Positions 45,968-56,999 of a DNA stretch of 64,000 nucleotides are shown piece by piece. Source of the stretch: Ahaetulla prasina. Its lineage: Eukaryota; Chordata; Lepidosauria; Squamata; Colubridae. Made by a program: the position numbers and the translations under genes. Numbering within the stretch: position 1 is the stretch's first letter; each line of letters begins with the position of its first letter. The DNA is taken from NCBI RefSeq assembly GCF_028640845.1, contig NC_080541.1:155588502-155652501 (forward strand), written 5' to 3'. Under the pieces are notes generated by a model. It saw nothing but the letters and a program-made list of their open reading frames with translations. It was not told the DNA's origin and did not search any database.

Positions 45968-46478
45968 TTTTTTTTAATTGGCCAAGTGTGATTGGACACA
46001 CAAGGAATTTGTCTTGGTGCATACGCTCTCAGTGTACATAAAAGAAAAGATCATCAAGAATCATAAGGTACAACATTTAATGATAGTCATAGGGTACAAA
46101 TAAGCAATCAGGAAACAATCAATATAAATATAAATCATAAGGATACCAGCAACAAAGTTACAGTCATACAGTCATTAGTGGAAGGAGATGGGTGATGGGA
46201 ACAATGAGAAGATTAATAATAGTGCAGATTTAGTAAATAGTTTGACAGTCTTGAGGGAATTATTTCTTTAGCAGAGTGATGGCGTTCAGGAAAAAACTGT
46301 TCTTGTGTCTAGTTGTTCTGGTGTGCAGTGCTCTATAGCATGGTTTTGAGAGTAGGAGTTGAAACAGTTTATGTCCAGGATGTGAGGGTCTGTAAATATT
46401 TTCACAGCCCTCTTTCTGACTCGTGCAGTATACAGGTCCTCAATGGAAGGCAGGTTGGTAGCAATTGTTTCTTCTTCA
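45912..46478 (-). mobile_element. CR1-L3 'Snake1'-type LINE 3' end, copy 3
   Basis: It is nearly identical to copies 1 and 2 over about 500 bases after the pentamer array. The minus-strand frame at 46561-46286 keeps the C-terminal ORF residues (IEDLYTARVRKRAVKIFTDP, then ILDINCFNSY and QLDTRT). It is 5'-truncated. Confidence 0.9.
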
Positions 46479-46479
46479 A

Positions 46480-48080
46480 CAAGAATATACACATACAGCA
46501 ATATGTGTACTCTATTTCTTTCATAAAACACACACAAACACATATACAAATCCATAATCAAATTAAGATTACTTTTTCCAATATATGTAGAGAATGATGC
46601 AGAGGGGACAAAGGTTGAACTAAATCACTTGTAGGCAGTTCAGTAGTTTAGGGTCACAAAGAGCTCTTCACTTAATTTCATTGTTAATTTCAAGCCATAA
46701 ACTTAGATATTTGATGGTCAACCATTATTCCTTTGGATATGTAAGAAGGGAAAGGAAGGGAAGAGAAAGAAGTTAAACAGGATGTGGAAAAGGGTGAGAA
46801 GGAATTAGATGAGGGCTTTGTAGTTGAAGATTGAACCATTTCTGTAAATTACAATTACAGTTTTATATTTGATTTAAATGTAAATCAAATCTTTGCAGAA
46901 AATTGCATAAAAATAAATTGGTGCTATGTATAATGCCTGTCCAAAAACAATTCAGATACTGTTGGATACCTATGGGTGAAAAAGAAGGTAAATGAAATGC
47001 ATCTTTCAGAATTTTTCCCTTCTTTTTTCCCATATTAGAGATAAAAAGAGCTGACATACAGTCTGTTTTGTAGCTTTACTATTCCCTATCTTTTTACTTG
47101 CCAACTGCCAATTTGCTCTAGGAATAGCACAGTGCAGAATATTCAACTAGTAGTTGAATCATAGTGGGTTTTTTTTAACTTTCTAAAATATGTCAGGACA
47201 ATGAAGCAAATTTGTTTGTTCAATTGAACCCAGAAAAACAGGGCGACTAGAGACACAATAGCACAAAATTATTTTGCAAATATGAATCACAATTTTCACT
47301 CTACAAAACAAATCAATCTCCCCTGAAAAAATAGAAGCAGCTTTCCTAGATATCAAGAACAATGTAGTCAGGTCTACTTTAATTCACATGTAGTTATGGC
47401 TCTGAAAAGCTATAGTCTCTTTCTTCCCAAATACAAAGCAATTTTATTTGCTTCAGAAGTAATTCTACAACTCAGGCTATCTTTTAAGAGAACCGGTGTC
47501 ACAATATTTAACATACATCTGAAAAGCACTGACAATATAATGCATGAGACCTACACAATAAAGACATTGGCATCATATATGAGAATTCCTTTGCTTTCAG
47601 ATCCAGTAACTTTCCTTTAGCTCTTGAACATTCAAAAATATTAAGAACTGAGTATGCTGGTGTTTGAGATAATATGATAGTTCAGTCTATGTCCTTGAAA
47701 CTAGGTATCCTATTTGCATATGCAAATTGCATATTTGTACTGTAATCATCAAATGTATCATTGAAATAATTATTAATCGTTTCAGGACTTAGCTGTTGGT
47801 GTTTCTTGTTTCTAGTGAGTAATGGGTACTAGTTTTCTGTTTTCTGTTGCAAACTTCTCTGTCATATCTCTTACAGTATTTATTTATTTAACATATTTAT
47901 ATAGCCTCTCACTTTACAAACCTAAATATTGAAGAAATGTGCTGAAACCAGATCAAGCTTCTTTTGCCTTTCCCCCCATCTTTGTATTAGTTTCTAGAAT
48001 GTTTTCTTTGGTTAATGTCAAAATCTTCTCTATAAAAGATGTCCTTTATACTTGTCTAAGGAGTTCCCCTGTTATTTTTA
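46480..48080. other. Unannotated unique sequence
   Basis: I see no recognisable gene or repeat. Confidence 0.45.
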
Positions 48081-48084
48081 CTCT

Positions 48085-48367
48085 GAAAGTTGTTGCCAGA
48101 GGCATTTTGCAACTCTTTTTCAAGGCCATTGAGCCAGCATTTCTGTGGTCATGTGGCCAACATGGTGTCCCAGAGCACCGTTACCTTCCCGCCAGAGGGG
48201 TACCTATTTATCTACTTGCATTTGAATGCTTTTGAACTGCTAGGTTGGCAGTTGCTGAGGTGAGGACGAGAGCTCACCCCATCACATGGCGCTTTGGTCT
48301 CAAACCTGGGCTGCCAGCTTTCCAGCTGACAAGCCCAGCATTTTAACCACTGAGCCACCATGCCACC
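48085..48367 (-). mobile_element. tRNA-derived SINE (squamate type), copy 2
   Basis: Same family as 41836-42190: shared blocks tggtcatgtggccaacatgg, ttaccttcccgccagagggg, cttttgaactgctaggttgg, and a tRNA-like head at the right (complement of tttaaccactgagccaccat). The left part is diverged or truncated. Confidence 0.82.
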
Positions 48368-48369
48368 AT

Positions 48370-49010
48370 TAAACTTGTTAAGGGTTGAGAATATGAATTA
48401 CAATAGAACATTACATTTGCTAACTTGATTTCATTCAAATGTGCTTGGATCAACAGATAGTCCTAAAAATCACTGATAGGTTCTGAGTTTCCAGGAAAAT
48501 TTTAAAAGGAGAAAGATATGAAAGTATTACCTTCTGTTGACTAACATTGGAGAGCTACTACCATTAAAAATAGTTCCTGCTAAAGAAAGATGATGTTGGT
48601 ATGAAATAGCTCCTAAAATATTACTTGCTGTGATATTTCTAGCATGAGAAATAAGTAGGCTGAATGTCTCCCTTAGTTAACTATGCCTTAGCCTCAGGTT
48701 ACAGTCTGGTTCTGGCAAAGTCTGGCCTGAGGCATTGTACATCAAACTGGCAAGTGCCACCAGATGATCAAAGCTCCACCCCCTTTATATTATGTGTTTC
48801 ATGCATCACCCACATGTAAAAAGGGACAGAGCTTTGATCACCCTGATTGTACCCAATGTTTTGATGTCATTGATCCATTCCTGCAGACACTCCTGCCTAT
48901 ATCTCCCAACCCTTCTTTACTGCACCAAAAGACTCTTAACATGCAAATGCTGCCAAATAACAGAAAGCAGCCAACTGCCAAATAACAGAAAGCAGCAATC
49001 AATTCATCCG
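48370..49010. other. Unannotated unique sequence
   Basis: I see no recognisable gene. A short direct repeat (gccaaataacagaaagcag) occurs twice near 48953-48993. Confidence 0.5.
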
Positions 49011-49017
49011 TCTACTT

Positions 49018-49563
49018 CAGGGGTGAAATGCTCCTGGATCGGATGGGATCGTGAGATCCAGTAGCGATGGCGGCTGCTGGTTCGGAGGACCAGTAGCAAA
49101 AATCCCTGGCCCCGCCCCCCCGCCTCTGCTGAGCCGCACCATCTGCAGAGGTGTTTTTTTTTTTTACTTTTAAAAGCTGGTTTTGCTTCAGCTGAAACAG
49201 GCCTTTAAAAGTAAAAAACAGCACAACCTTACTTGTACTCTTGTAGAAAACATGTTTTCTACAAATAAGAGTAGAGATTCTAAGGCACTTACCTGATTAC
49301 TGATGAACGCATGGCTCTCTTTCCAGCCCGAAAGCAGTTTCAGTTTCAGCCAGACAGAATCAATCGCTCAGCTAATCTATTTCCTCAGTGATCAACTGGC
49401 TGGCTTTGCTGGCTGAGGAACTCTGGGATTTGAAGTCCACAATAAAATAAAATAAAATAATAAAATAAAATATTTGTGCAGCTTTCTGAGATTTGGTGTG
49501 TTTCTGTAGTGTTTCACTCTAACTACACAAACACACAAAATCTCAGAAAGCTGTATGTGGCAT

Positions 49564-49612
<49 letters not shown>

Positions 49613-49903
49613 GTTGTGTGTGTGTAAAGTGTGAAAGTTGCTTTATGAGCTTTTTGTGGCTGTGTGAAGTGTGAAGTCCAGCTGCTTTTACATTGTGTGT
49701 GAGTCAGTTGTGTTGTGTTGTGTGTGTGTAAAGTGTGAAAGTTGGTTTTTGGTACCTCTTATTGTTTTTTTATACTTTGTTTATTATTTTTATTATTTAT
49801 TGTTATTGGCCACGCCCACCAAGCCATCTGACCACCAAGCCATGCCCATCAATTAAGCCACGCCCACAGAACCAGTAGGGAAAATTTTTAGATTTCACCC
49901 CTG
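49018..49903. mobile_element. hAT-type nonautonomous element, 886 bp, with internal (GT)n
   Basis: The left end CAGGGGTGAAATGC and right end AGATTTCACCCCTG are inverted. The flanks GTCTACTT (49010-49017) and ATCTACTT (49904-49911) match at 7 of 8. The left interior resembles 22468-22889 (aaaaatccc.ggcccc, cttttaaaagct). The right interior carries ggccacgcccaccaagccat and ccacgcccacagaaccagta. The middle holds a block like 61828-61981 (ggctgaggaactctgggatt) and a (GT)n array. No transposase. Confidence 0.85.
49566..49611. repeat. (GT)n microsatellite
   Basis: A pure GT run of about 22 units inside the hAT element. Confidence 0.97.
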
Positions 49904-49911
49904 ATCTACTT

Positions 49912-50264
49912 GAATATTTCCTCTTACCCATAATTCATTCTTTAAGAAATGCAAAATGAAATTTGGTGCAAGATGCTCGGTGCTCTGCTGGTATGGTTTC
50001 TATGTAAATTGTATTTCAACTTATCTGAGCGGCTTGAGGAAGCCATGCTTATTCTTTCATCCTTCATAATTGTAAACTCAAGGAAGAGTTTCAAGCAGAA
50101 AACACCATGACTTGGGCAGAAAATGCCCCAATTTCACGATTCTGTTATGCAACAACGAAATTTCAGATTTTTCATTTAATCAGACAACAATTCTCAATAA
50201 GCTAAGTTGATGGGAAGCTAGAAAAGATGAATCCATACACAGTTAAAAGGTTGTTATAATTTTG
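49912..50264. other. Unannotated unique sequence
   Basis: I see nothing recognisable. Confidence 0.5.
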
Positions 50265-50272
50265 CTTTAAAT

Positions 50273-50396
50273 CAGGGGGGTCAAATTTGCCTCATCACGG
50301 GACATAACTCAACTTTTTTCCCCTTTGCTAAACCAAGCGTGGGAGTTGCCAGCGTGTGATGCATCTGGCCTGTGGGCCACGAGTTTGACACTCCTG
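50273..50396. mobile_element. hAT MITE, 124 bp
   Basis: The left end CAGGGGGGTCAAATTTGC and right end CACGAGTTTGACACTCCTG are inverted. The flanks CTTTAAAT and CTTTAGAT match at 7 of 8. It shares a middle block (ttttttccccctttgctaaac-like) with 63403-63535. Confidence 0.88.
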
Positions 50397-50404
50397 CTTT
50401 AGAT

Positions 50405-51105
50405 GCTTTTTTTTCTTTTTTTCTTAGTTTATAATATAAAATACAAAAAATACAAAATAAAATGGTAGGAAAAATAGGGGAGGGGAAAGGGAAGGGGAAA
50501 GTTTAGGAAAAAGGGGAAAGAAACAAAAGGCATTGACGTCACTCCCTTTGGTGCAGTAGAATAAGATAATAACATCAAACCTCATTTTTTTAATGTTTAC
50601 ATAATAGTATAAACTAGCCATTTCTATTACATTACATTTCTATTACAACAAACCTATCTAATCAGTAAAAATCAAAGTTTCATTTTTTTTCCACCTCAAG
50701 CACAAAGTCCAGAAGCGGTTTCCAAACAGAAACAAAAGTAATTGTGGTGGTTGTTGTTTTTTTCCTTAATCCAAGCAGTCCATTTAGCCATCTTTGCTAA
50801 CTCCAACAACTTTTGCAGCCATTCATTCATTGTGGGAATCAAAGTGTTCTTTTATTTTTGTGTATAAAGTAATATTGCTGCCATCAACATATATCAAAGT
50901 TCCAATTTTTTTCAAGTTAGTTTTTTTTCCCCATTAAACCCAAAAGAAAAGTTTCTGGTTTTATCTTTACATTCACTTTGAGAATCTTCTGCATTAGGAT
51001 GTGAATCCTATTCCAATATTTCTTTGCTTTGTCACGTGTGCACCATAAGTGATAAAAGGTCCCTGGTTTACTTTTGCATTTCCAGCATTCATTTGAAATC
51101 TTTTG
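50405..51105 (-). mobile_element. L1-type LINE 3' end
   Basis: On the minus strand 51105-50995 encodes an L1 C-terminal Cys motif (ECWKCKSKPGTFYHLWCTR, then KKYWNRIH), followed by LKVNVKIKPETFLLG-like sequence. The 3' UTR is C/T-rich on the minus strand and ends at the T-rich stretch 50406-50430. Possible flanking duplication: gctttagatgctt (about 50396-50408) and gctttaagtgctt (about 51103-51115). It is 5'-truncated with no intact ORF. Confidence 0.8.
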
Positions 51106-51115
51106 CTTTAAGTGC

Positions 51116-52635
51116 TTGAAGTACTGGAGCAGACCGGCCAGGATGGAATCCTATTCCAACTGGGATCTGATGCTGTATGAATTCATACAATATTGCTCTT
51201 TATCAAACATAGAGGTTGCAAGATATTCCACTTCTGTTCTGCAGGCATAATTTATAGCTCAAAGGAAATATACATGATTTAAGGCAACCTTCTTCCCTAA
51301 AAGGAGCCCCTGTTAAACTAAGTGAGACTTATTTCCAAGCAAACATGTTGAGGATTGTACAGCATCATATATTTCCTTTTATCAACTTTCTCATTAAACC
51401 TGCTCACGCCAGTCAGTCTTCTTATGATTCTCCATTGAGATTTGCAGTTGCAGAGTGAGAGCAGCCTGGGTGAAAACCAAAAATGTATTTTACAGAATGT
51501 CTAAATTATAATTACATGATTCAGTAAAATGCTCAAATATTAATAGTAACAGTTCTTTTATAGCATCTCCATCTATCACTCCTGTGCAGTGCAGTTTCAG
51601 CACCTTACAGTAAATAAAATAATATATAGTGAAGCCACAATAAAAAACGTTTGAAAGCAATGAAAAAGGGGGATGTAGTCGGGAGTTTTGAAAAGATAAA
51701 AATACGCTGAGAATAAACTCTAAAAACAATTGATTGAGACACTTTTGAAAGGGGAGAAGGAAGGACGGATGATGGCAAAGTAGAAATATAATGTTCCACA
51801 GTAAGGCTGGATCACAGTGACAGAATCCCCAAAGAGCAGGCAATTATAAGGAATTCAGAAAGAATGCATTTATTTAAAGCAATAAATGCATTCATAAAAG
51901 CTAAAGCAATATCACTCTCAAGTCCCTAGGTGGTAAACAATAGCTTGATTGTTCAAAGCTGCCATAAAGCTGAATCATATTATTTTTCATAGGTGATGAA
52001 AGTTGGTTTTGATTGAAGCTGCATTTTTGTTTTGGTTTTTTTAAAAAAAAATCCACTGTAACAGATTTTGAATGGAAACAGCTAGCAACTTAAAAACCCA
52101 TCACATAAATTAACTGTGTTTATTTGGTCACAATGAAAAAGTGACTTCTCCACATTAGAGAGAGGCTTTATGGTTGATGGGTGCATTGCCAATAACATCC
52201 ATGAATATAGACTACAAACTGTCATTAAAATAATTTTGTCAGTTTTGTTAATACAATCATTGTATGAAAATGCTGATATTTTCATGTCTCCCGTATGGGC
52301 TTCGCTTAGAAATCTGATTGGAAAAAGGAAACAGAATATGATGGATTGCTGGTTTGAGCCAACAATTCCATTCTTATGCTCCTCTATTGGAAACCAGGGA
52401 AGAATTGGCAAAGACTGCATGGAATGACACTGTTGCAGTTAAGTGGTCCTTCATGGTACCATCTATAATACATGAAAAAATATTTTATTATTTAACAGTT
52501 TGACCTGACCTTGACTGGTATTGTTGTTTCAGTTATTTATATTGAATTGTTCCAATGCCTTCAATATAGGATTGCACTTACCACACAGCTGATCCAGAAT
52601 GTAGCAGCTTAAGTACTAGTCAGGTTTTTAAAGTT
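51116..52635. other. Unannotated unique sequence
   Basis: The antisense frames at 51490-51843 and 52082-52420 show no recognisable domain. Confidence 0.45.
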
Positions 52636-52647
52636 TGTTTGTTTGGG

Positions 52648-52825
52648 AGCCTCCTAGCAACTGCCAGCACAAGTCCCTGCAGTTTTCTTGACAAAATTTC
52701 AGAAGTGGTTTGCCATTGCCTGCTTCCTAGGATAGAGTGACAGTGACTGGCCCAAAGTCACCCAGTTGGCTTTGTGTCCAAGATGGGACTAGAACTCAGT
52801 CTCCCAATGGATGGCTTGACAACTA
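52648..52825 (-). mobile_element. Sauria-type SINE fragment (antisense)
   Basis: The complements of ccaaagtcacccagttggct, tgggactagaactcagtctc and ggtttgccattgcctgcttc correspond to the head and body of the Sauria-type SINE at 33642-33860. Confidence 0.65.
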
Positions 52826-52829
52826 TATC

Positions 52830-53337
52830 AATTGTCATTAGTTCCTTTACTCATGTAATATTATTGCTTAGTTATTACTAAGCATCTGCTATAAGCCATT
52901 CAAAATGCTGGTTGTCTCTCTTGCTTGCTAATGACTAAGAGGTTGAGTATCTTTGGGACAACCTCTTCCAGAGGTTCTGTCCATCTATTCTGAAAAAGAA
53001 GGCTCCTTTTAGATCTTTACTCCAGAGATTGACATCTGTAGAATTTGTGCAGTATCTTGCATGTTGCTAAGTTTGCTAGGCTAAATTTATTTTAGACCAT
53101 TAACTGAATTAAAAGGCACTAGTTTTTAATTAGAAGGTGCTAAGAAGCTATAGTTTGGATTATTATCAGTTGGATTAGTGTTTTGTTTCACTGTTAACAG
53201 TCATGTTAAAAATACAGAATTCATCATTAAATCTAGTGTTAAAAGCACAGTACTTAAAGCTTTGTTTTGCTAAAATATGAGTAAAACCAAAAATGTCTTT
53301 ATTATCTAAGGAGTAGGTTCTTCTGTGATAACCTTGT
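52830..53337. other. Unannotated, AT-rich
   Basis: I see no gene here. Confidence 0.5.
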
Positions 53338-53345
53338 AGTAACAT

Positions 53346-53586
53346 CAGAGGTGTATTTCACATATTTTTACCACTGGTGCGCATGTGCCTTCTGCGCATG
53401 TGCTTTGCTCAAAGTGCATCTTTCATGCATGCGCTTTGCTCACATGCGCACCTTCCACACATGCATCCAGCCTCAAAAACATAGCAAAATAAGACAGACT
53501 AGCGCCAGGGCAGGTGGGCAGGCCCATCCACGATCTCCGCTTCCGGTTCGCCTGAATCAGTATGAACCAGCTGAATACCACCACTG
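53346..53586. mobile_element. hAT-type nonautonomous element, 241 bp
   Basis: The left end CAGAGGTGTATTTCA and right end TGAATACCACCACTG are inverted. A perfect 8-bp duplication AGTAACAT flanks it (53338-53345, 53587-53594). The interior has ggtgcgcatgtgcc-type repeats, as in 11745-12160. Confidence 0.93.
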
Positions 53587-53707
53587 AGTAACATCGTAGT
53601 GTTTTCTAGACAATTGTAGGTAGAACATGCAGAACAATAGAATTTCAATATAATATGTTTTAAGTACATTCTGAACTTACATTTATATTGTTAAGATTAT
53701 TGTGTAC

Positions 53708-53999
53708 TATATATATATATATATATGTAGGTTTTTGGTTGTTCGGGTTTTCTCCCGCGTAAAATTAGAAGTGTCTTGGCGATGTTTCAACGAAGTCTCA
53801 TTCGTCATCTTCAGGCTTCAGCTTAGTGCTTCTGGGAGCAATGCTTCTGGGAGCAACATTGCTCCCAGAAGCATGAAGCTGAAGCCTGAAGATGATGAAT
53901 GAGACTTCGTCAAAACGTTGCCAAGACACTTCTAATTTTACGCGGGAGAAAACCCGAACAACCAAAGACCTACATACAAACACACGTGAAAATCTCAGA
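53708..53999. mobile_element. Penelope-like element 3' ends, head-to-head pair
   Basis: After a (TA)n run (53708-53727) the minus-strand form of the element's terminal repeat runs to about 53850. The plus-strand form then runs from about 53851 to 53997. The two arms are reverse complements over about 120 bases (for example cttctgggagcaa against ttgctcccagaag, cccgcgtaaaatt against aattttacgcggg). This is a fold-back of two terminal fragments. Confidence 0.85.
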
Positions 54000-54019
54000 A
54001 AACAAATATATATATATAA

Positions 54020-54147
54020 CAGCTGCGATCACACATTGCTCCCAGAAGCACGAACCTGAAGCCTGAAGATGACGAATGAGACTTCGTCGAAACGTCGCCA
54101 AGACACTTCCAATTTTACACGGGAGAAAACCCGAACAACCAAAGACC

Positions 54148-54150
<3 letters not shown>
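54020..54150 (+). mobile_element. Penelope-like element terminal fragment (+)
   Basis: From cagctgcgatcacacattgc to aaagacctacatat. It is nearly identical to the 3' end at 56800-56940 and runs directly into a (TA)n array. Confidence 0.88.
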
Positions 54151-54222
<72 letters not shown>

Positions 54223-54228
54223 ATATAT
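54151..54228. repeat. (AT)n microsatellite
   Basis: A TA run with a few interruptions lies between two Penelope-like terminal fragments of opposite orientation. Confidence 0.96.
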
Positions 54229-54866
54229 GTTTGTTTGTTTTCTGAGGTTTTCGCGGGTGTTTGTATGTAGATCTTTGGTTATTCGGGTTTTCTCCCGCGT
54301 AAAATTGGAAGTGTCTTGGCAACGTTTCAACGAAGTCTCATTCGTCATCTTCAGGCTTCAGCTTCGTGCTTCTGGGAGCAATATGTGATCGCAGCTGTTT
54401 CTTCCTTTTAACTGCTAGTGGGGGTTTGAACTGATTGGGTGGGAGCTTGGCTGTGCTCTGATTGGATGGGGTTTTTTTTTTTTGGTGCTCTGATTGGATG
54501 GGGATGTGTCCTCTTTGGGTGGGGGCTTGGTTGTGCTCAGATTAGTCTGAGCTGCAGGGGGATTTGAGCTGTTGAGCTGCATAGCTGTTGTTTGGCTTCG
54601 TGGTCGTGGTCGTGCTACATCTTCATAGTGGGTGTCAGTCTGCTGCATGTATGGATTGGAGGGGTTTGAAATGGTTAATCTTGCAGCTGTGGTCTGGCTT
54701 CTGGTCCTTGGTCATGCTTCATGATCAGTGTGGGTTTGGGTCTGCTTTCTGGGTGGATGTGTGGTGGTGACATCCTGTGTGGACCTCGTGAGTGTGGGTC
54801 TGGTGTCATTCCTCGTGTTAGGGACACGTTTGTCAATAAGGGCAGGTTTCCAAATGGCTGGTAGGC
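54229..54866 (-). mobile_element. Penelope-like element 3' region, inverted arm
   Basis: Over about 640 bases it is the reverse complement of 56325-56960. It includes the complement of the end of the GIY-YIG reading frame (54840-54866), the 3' UTR with repeated ccaatcagagcac blocks (complement at 54440-54545), and the conserved terminal motif. It meets the plus-strand element at a palindrome (54866-54899). Confidence 0.9.
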
Positions 54867-54880
54867 TTGGAGTAGGCTGG

Positions 54881-56364
54881 TTAACCAACCTACTCCAAGA
54901 CCCTGCATACAAGCCCCTAAAAACAGACCCCACCACCTACCTAGAAAAAACCACTAGATCCAGAATAAAAGCCTCCCCCATCAGCGAAGAAATCCAACAA
55001 AGAATCATTCCCAGGGAGAAATCATCCAGATGCCCTAAACTCTATGGTCTCCCCAAGATACACAAAGAAGGAACCCCACTCAGACCCATAGTCAGCTCCA
55101 TAGGCTCACCTCTACAAAACCTAGCCAAATTTCTCGCCAAACAACTACAGCCCTATGCAGAATCCATCGCCTCACATGTCCAAAACTCATTCCAGTTCAT
55201 AGAGATCATAAAGAAACAAAACTTACAGCCCAGCGACCTACTTGTGAGCTTTGATGTCATATCCCTCTTCACCCAAGTGCCAATCAAAGAAGCCTTGACA
55301 GCTATCCAAAACAAATATAACCCCCCCAAGCACATCCTAGATCTGACCAACCACTGCCTATCCAACACATACTTCATCTATAATGGACAAAAATACAAAC
55401 AAATAGAAGGAGCACCCATGGGATCACCCCTCTCACCTGTCATTGCCAACCTCTACATGGAACACTTTGAAACCCAAGCTCTAGAAAAATCTGATCACAA
55501 ACCCAAACTCTGGCTCAGATACGTAGATGACACCTTCATAATCTGGCCACACGGGAAAGAAAAACTTGACAACTTCCTCACACACCTCAATAGCCTACAC
55601 CCCAAAATACAGTTCACCATGGAAACAGAAGTTAACAACCAACTTCCCTTCCTAGATGTCTTAGTCTACAGGAAACCCAATGGCTCCCTAGGACACACCA
55701 TCTACCAGAAGAAAACACACACAAACCGCTATCTGCACGCACTCTCACACCACCACCCAGCACAGATCAACTCCGTAGCCAAGACACTCATCTCCAGAAC
55801 AAAACGCTTAGCTGACGAACAACACCTAAAAACCGAACTACACACTCTCACTAACGTACTAACATCCAACCCCCTACTAAAATCCAAGACAGAGAACAAG
55901 AAAACGGCACAGCCCTCCTCCCATATATAAAAGGCACCACAGACAGAATCAGCAAGATCCTCCACAAACACAACATCAAGACAACATTCTGCACAAACCA
56001 AAAAATATCCACTATCTTAAGAAACCCCAAAGACAAAATTGAGTTAGAAAATCAAGGAGTATATGAAATCCCATGCACCGCCTGCCCCACCACATACATT
56101 GGACAAACCAACAGAAGAATAAGTGCTCGCATTGAAGAACACAAGAACTCAGTCAAAAAAGAGGAACCAACTTCTTCCCTGGTCCAACACCTTAAAGCCA
56201 CAGGACACGATATTGACTTTAAAAAGACCAGAACTATCGCCAAAACTGAACACTTTAACAACAGAATAATCAGAGAAGCCATTGAGATAGAAACACGCCC
56301 ACACAGCATGAACAAACGAGATGATACCTCCGCCTACCAGCCATTTGGAAACCGCCCTTATTGA
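54881..56364 (+). pseudogene. Penelope-like polyprotein: reverse transcriptase and GIY-YIG endonuclease, one frameshift
   Basis: The RT frame runs to the stop at 55930. In order there are the N-terminal RT block KLYGLPKIHKEGTPLRPIVS (about 55040-55100), LVSFDVISLFTQVP, GAPMGSPLSP (from 55409), the active site YVDD (55520-55531) and LPFLDVLVYRK. A single-base shift near 55895-55915 moves the reading to the next frame. That frame continues without a stop to TGA 56362-56364 and encodes the GIY-YIG nuclease: GVY (56056-56064) and YIGQTNRRISARIEEH (from 56095), with the later catalytic Arg and Glu candidates in NNRIIREAIEIE. The Penelope RT primes at nicked DNA and the GIY-YIG domain cuts the target. 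The 5' part is missing, so this copy is inactive, but damage within the remainder is slight. Confidence 0.9.
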
Positions 56365-56956
56365 CAAACGAGTCCCTAACACGAGGAATGACACCAGACC
56401 CACACTCACGAGGTCCACACAGGATGCCACCACCACACATCCACCCAGAAAGCAGACCCAAACCCACACTGATCAGGAAGCACGACCAAGGACCAGAAGC
56501 CAGACCGCAGCTGCAACATTAGCCATTTCAAACCCCTCCAATCCATACATACAGCAGACAGACACCCACTATGAAGATGTAGCACGACCACAAACATGAA
56601 GCCAAACAACAGCAATGCAGCTCACCAGCTCAAATCCCCCTGCAAATCTGACTAATCTGAGCACAACCAAGCCCCCACCAACACAGGACACACCCCCAGC
56701 CAATCAGAGCACAAAAAAACCCCCATCCAATCAGAGCACAGCCAAGCTCCCACCCAATCAGTTCAAACCCCCACTAGCAGTTAAAAAGGAAGAAACAGCT
56801 GCAATCCCACATTGCTCCCAGAAGCATGAAGCTGAAGCCTGAAGATGACGAATGAGACTTCGTCGAAACGTCGCCAAGACACTTCCAATTTTACGCGGGA
56901 GAAAACCCGAATAACCAAAGATCTACATACAAACACCCGCGAAAACCTCAGAAAAC

Positions 56957-56957
<1 letters not shown>

Positions 56958-56987
<30 letters not shown>

Positions 56988-56998
56988 TGTATGTATAT
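56958..56998. repeat. (GTAT)n microsatellite
   Basis: About ten tetramers at the 3' end of the Penelope-like element. Confidence 0.96.
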
Positions 56999-56999
56999 A

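Larger units (their letters stand above)
54866..56998 (+). mobile_element. Penelope-like retroelement, 5'-truncated, RT + GIY-YIG
   Basis: The plus strand holds a Penelope-type RT, then a GIY-YIG endonuclease, a GC-richer 3' UTR (56365-56800) with several ccaatcagagcac copies, and a conserved terminal motif (56805-56957). It ends in a (GTAT)n array (56958-56998). The N-terminal part of the RT frame is missing. Together with the inverted 54229-54866 arm it makes a 2.7-kb structure with inverted ends of about 640 bases, an arrangement known for Penelope-like elements. Confidence 0.92.

Noticed and set aside
54588..56615. Additional antisense ORFs in the Penelope-like cluster
   Set aside because: They are shadows of the RT/GIY-YIG frames or readings of the inverted 3' UTR, without domains.
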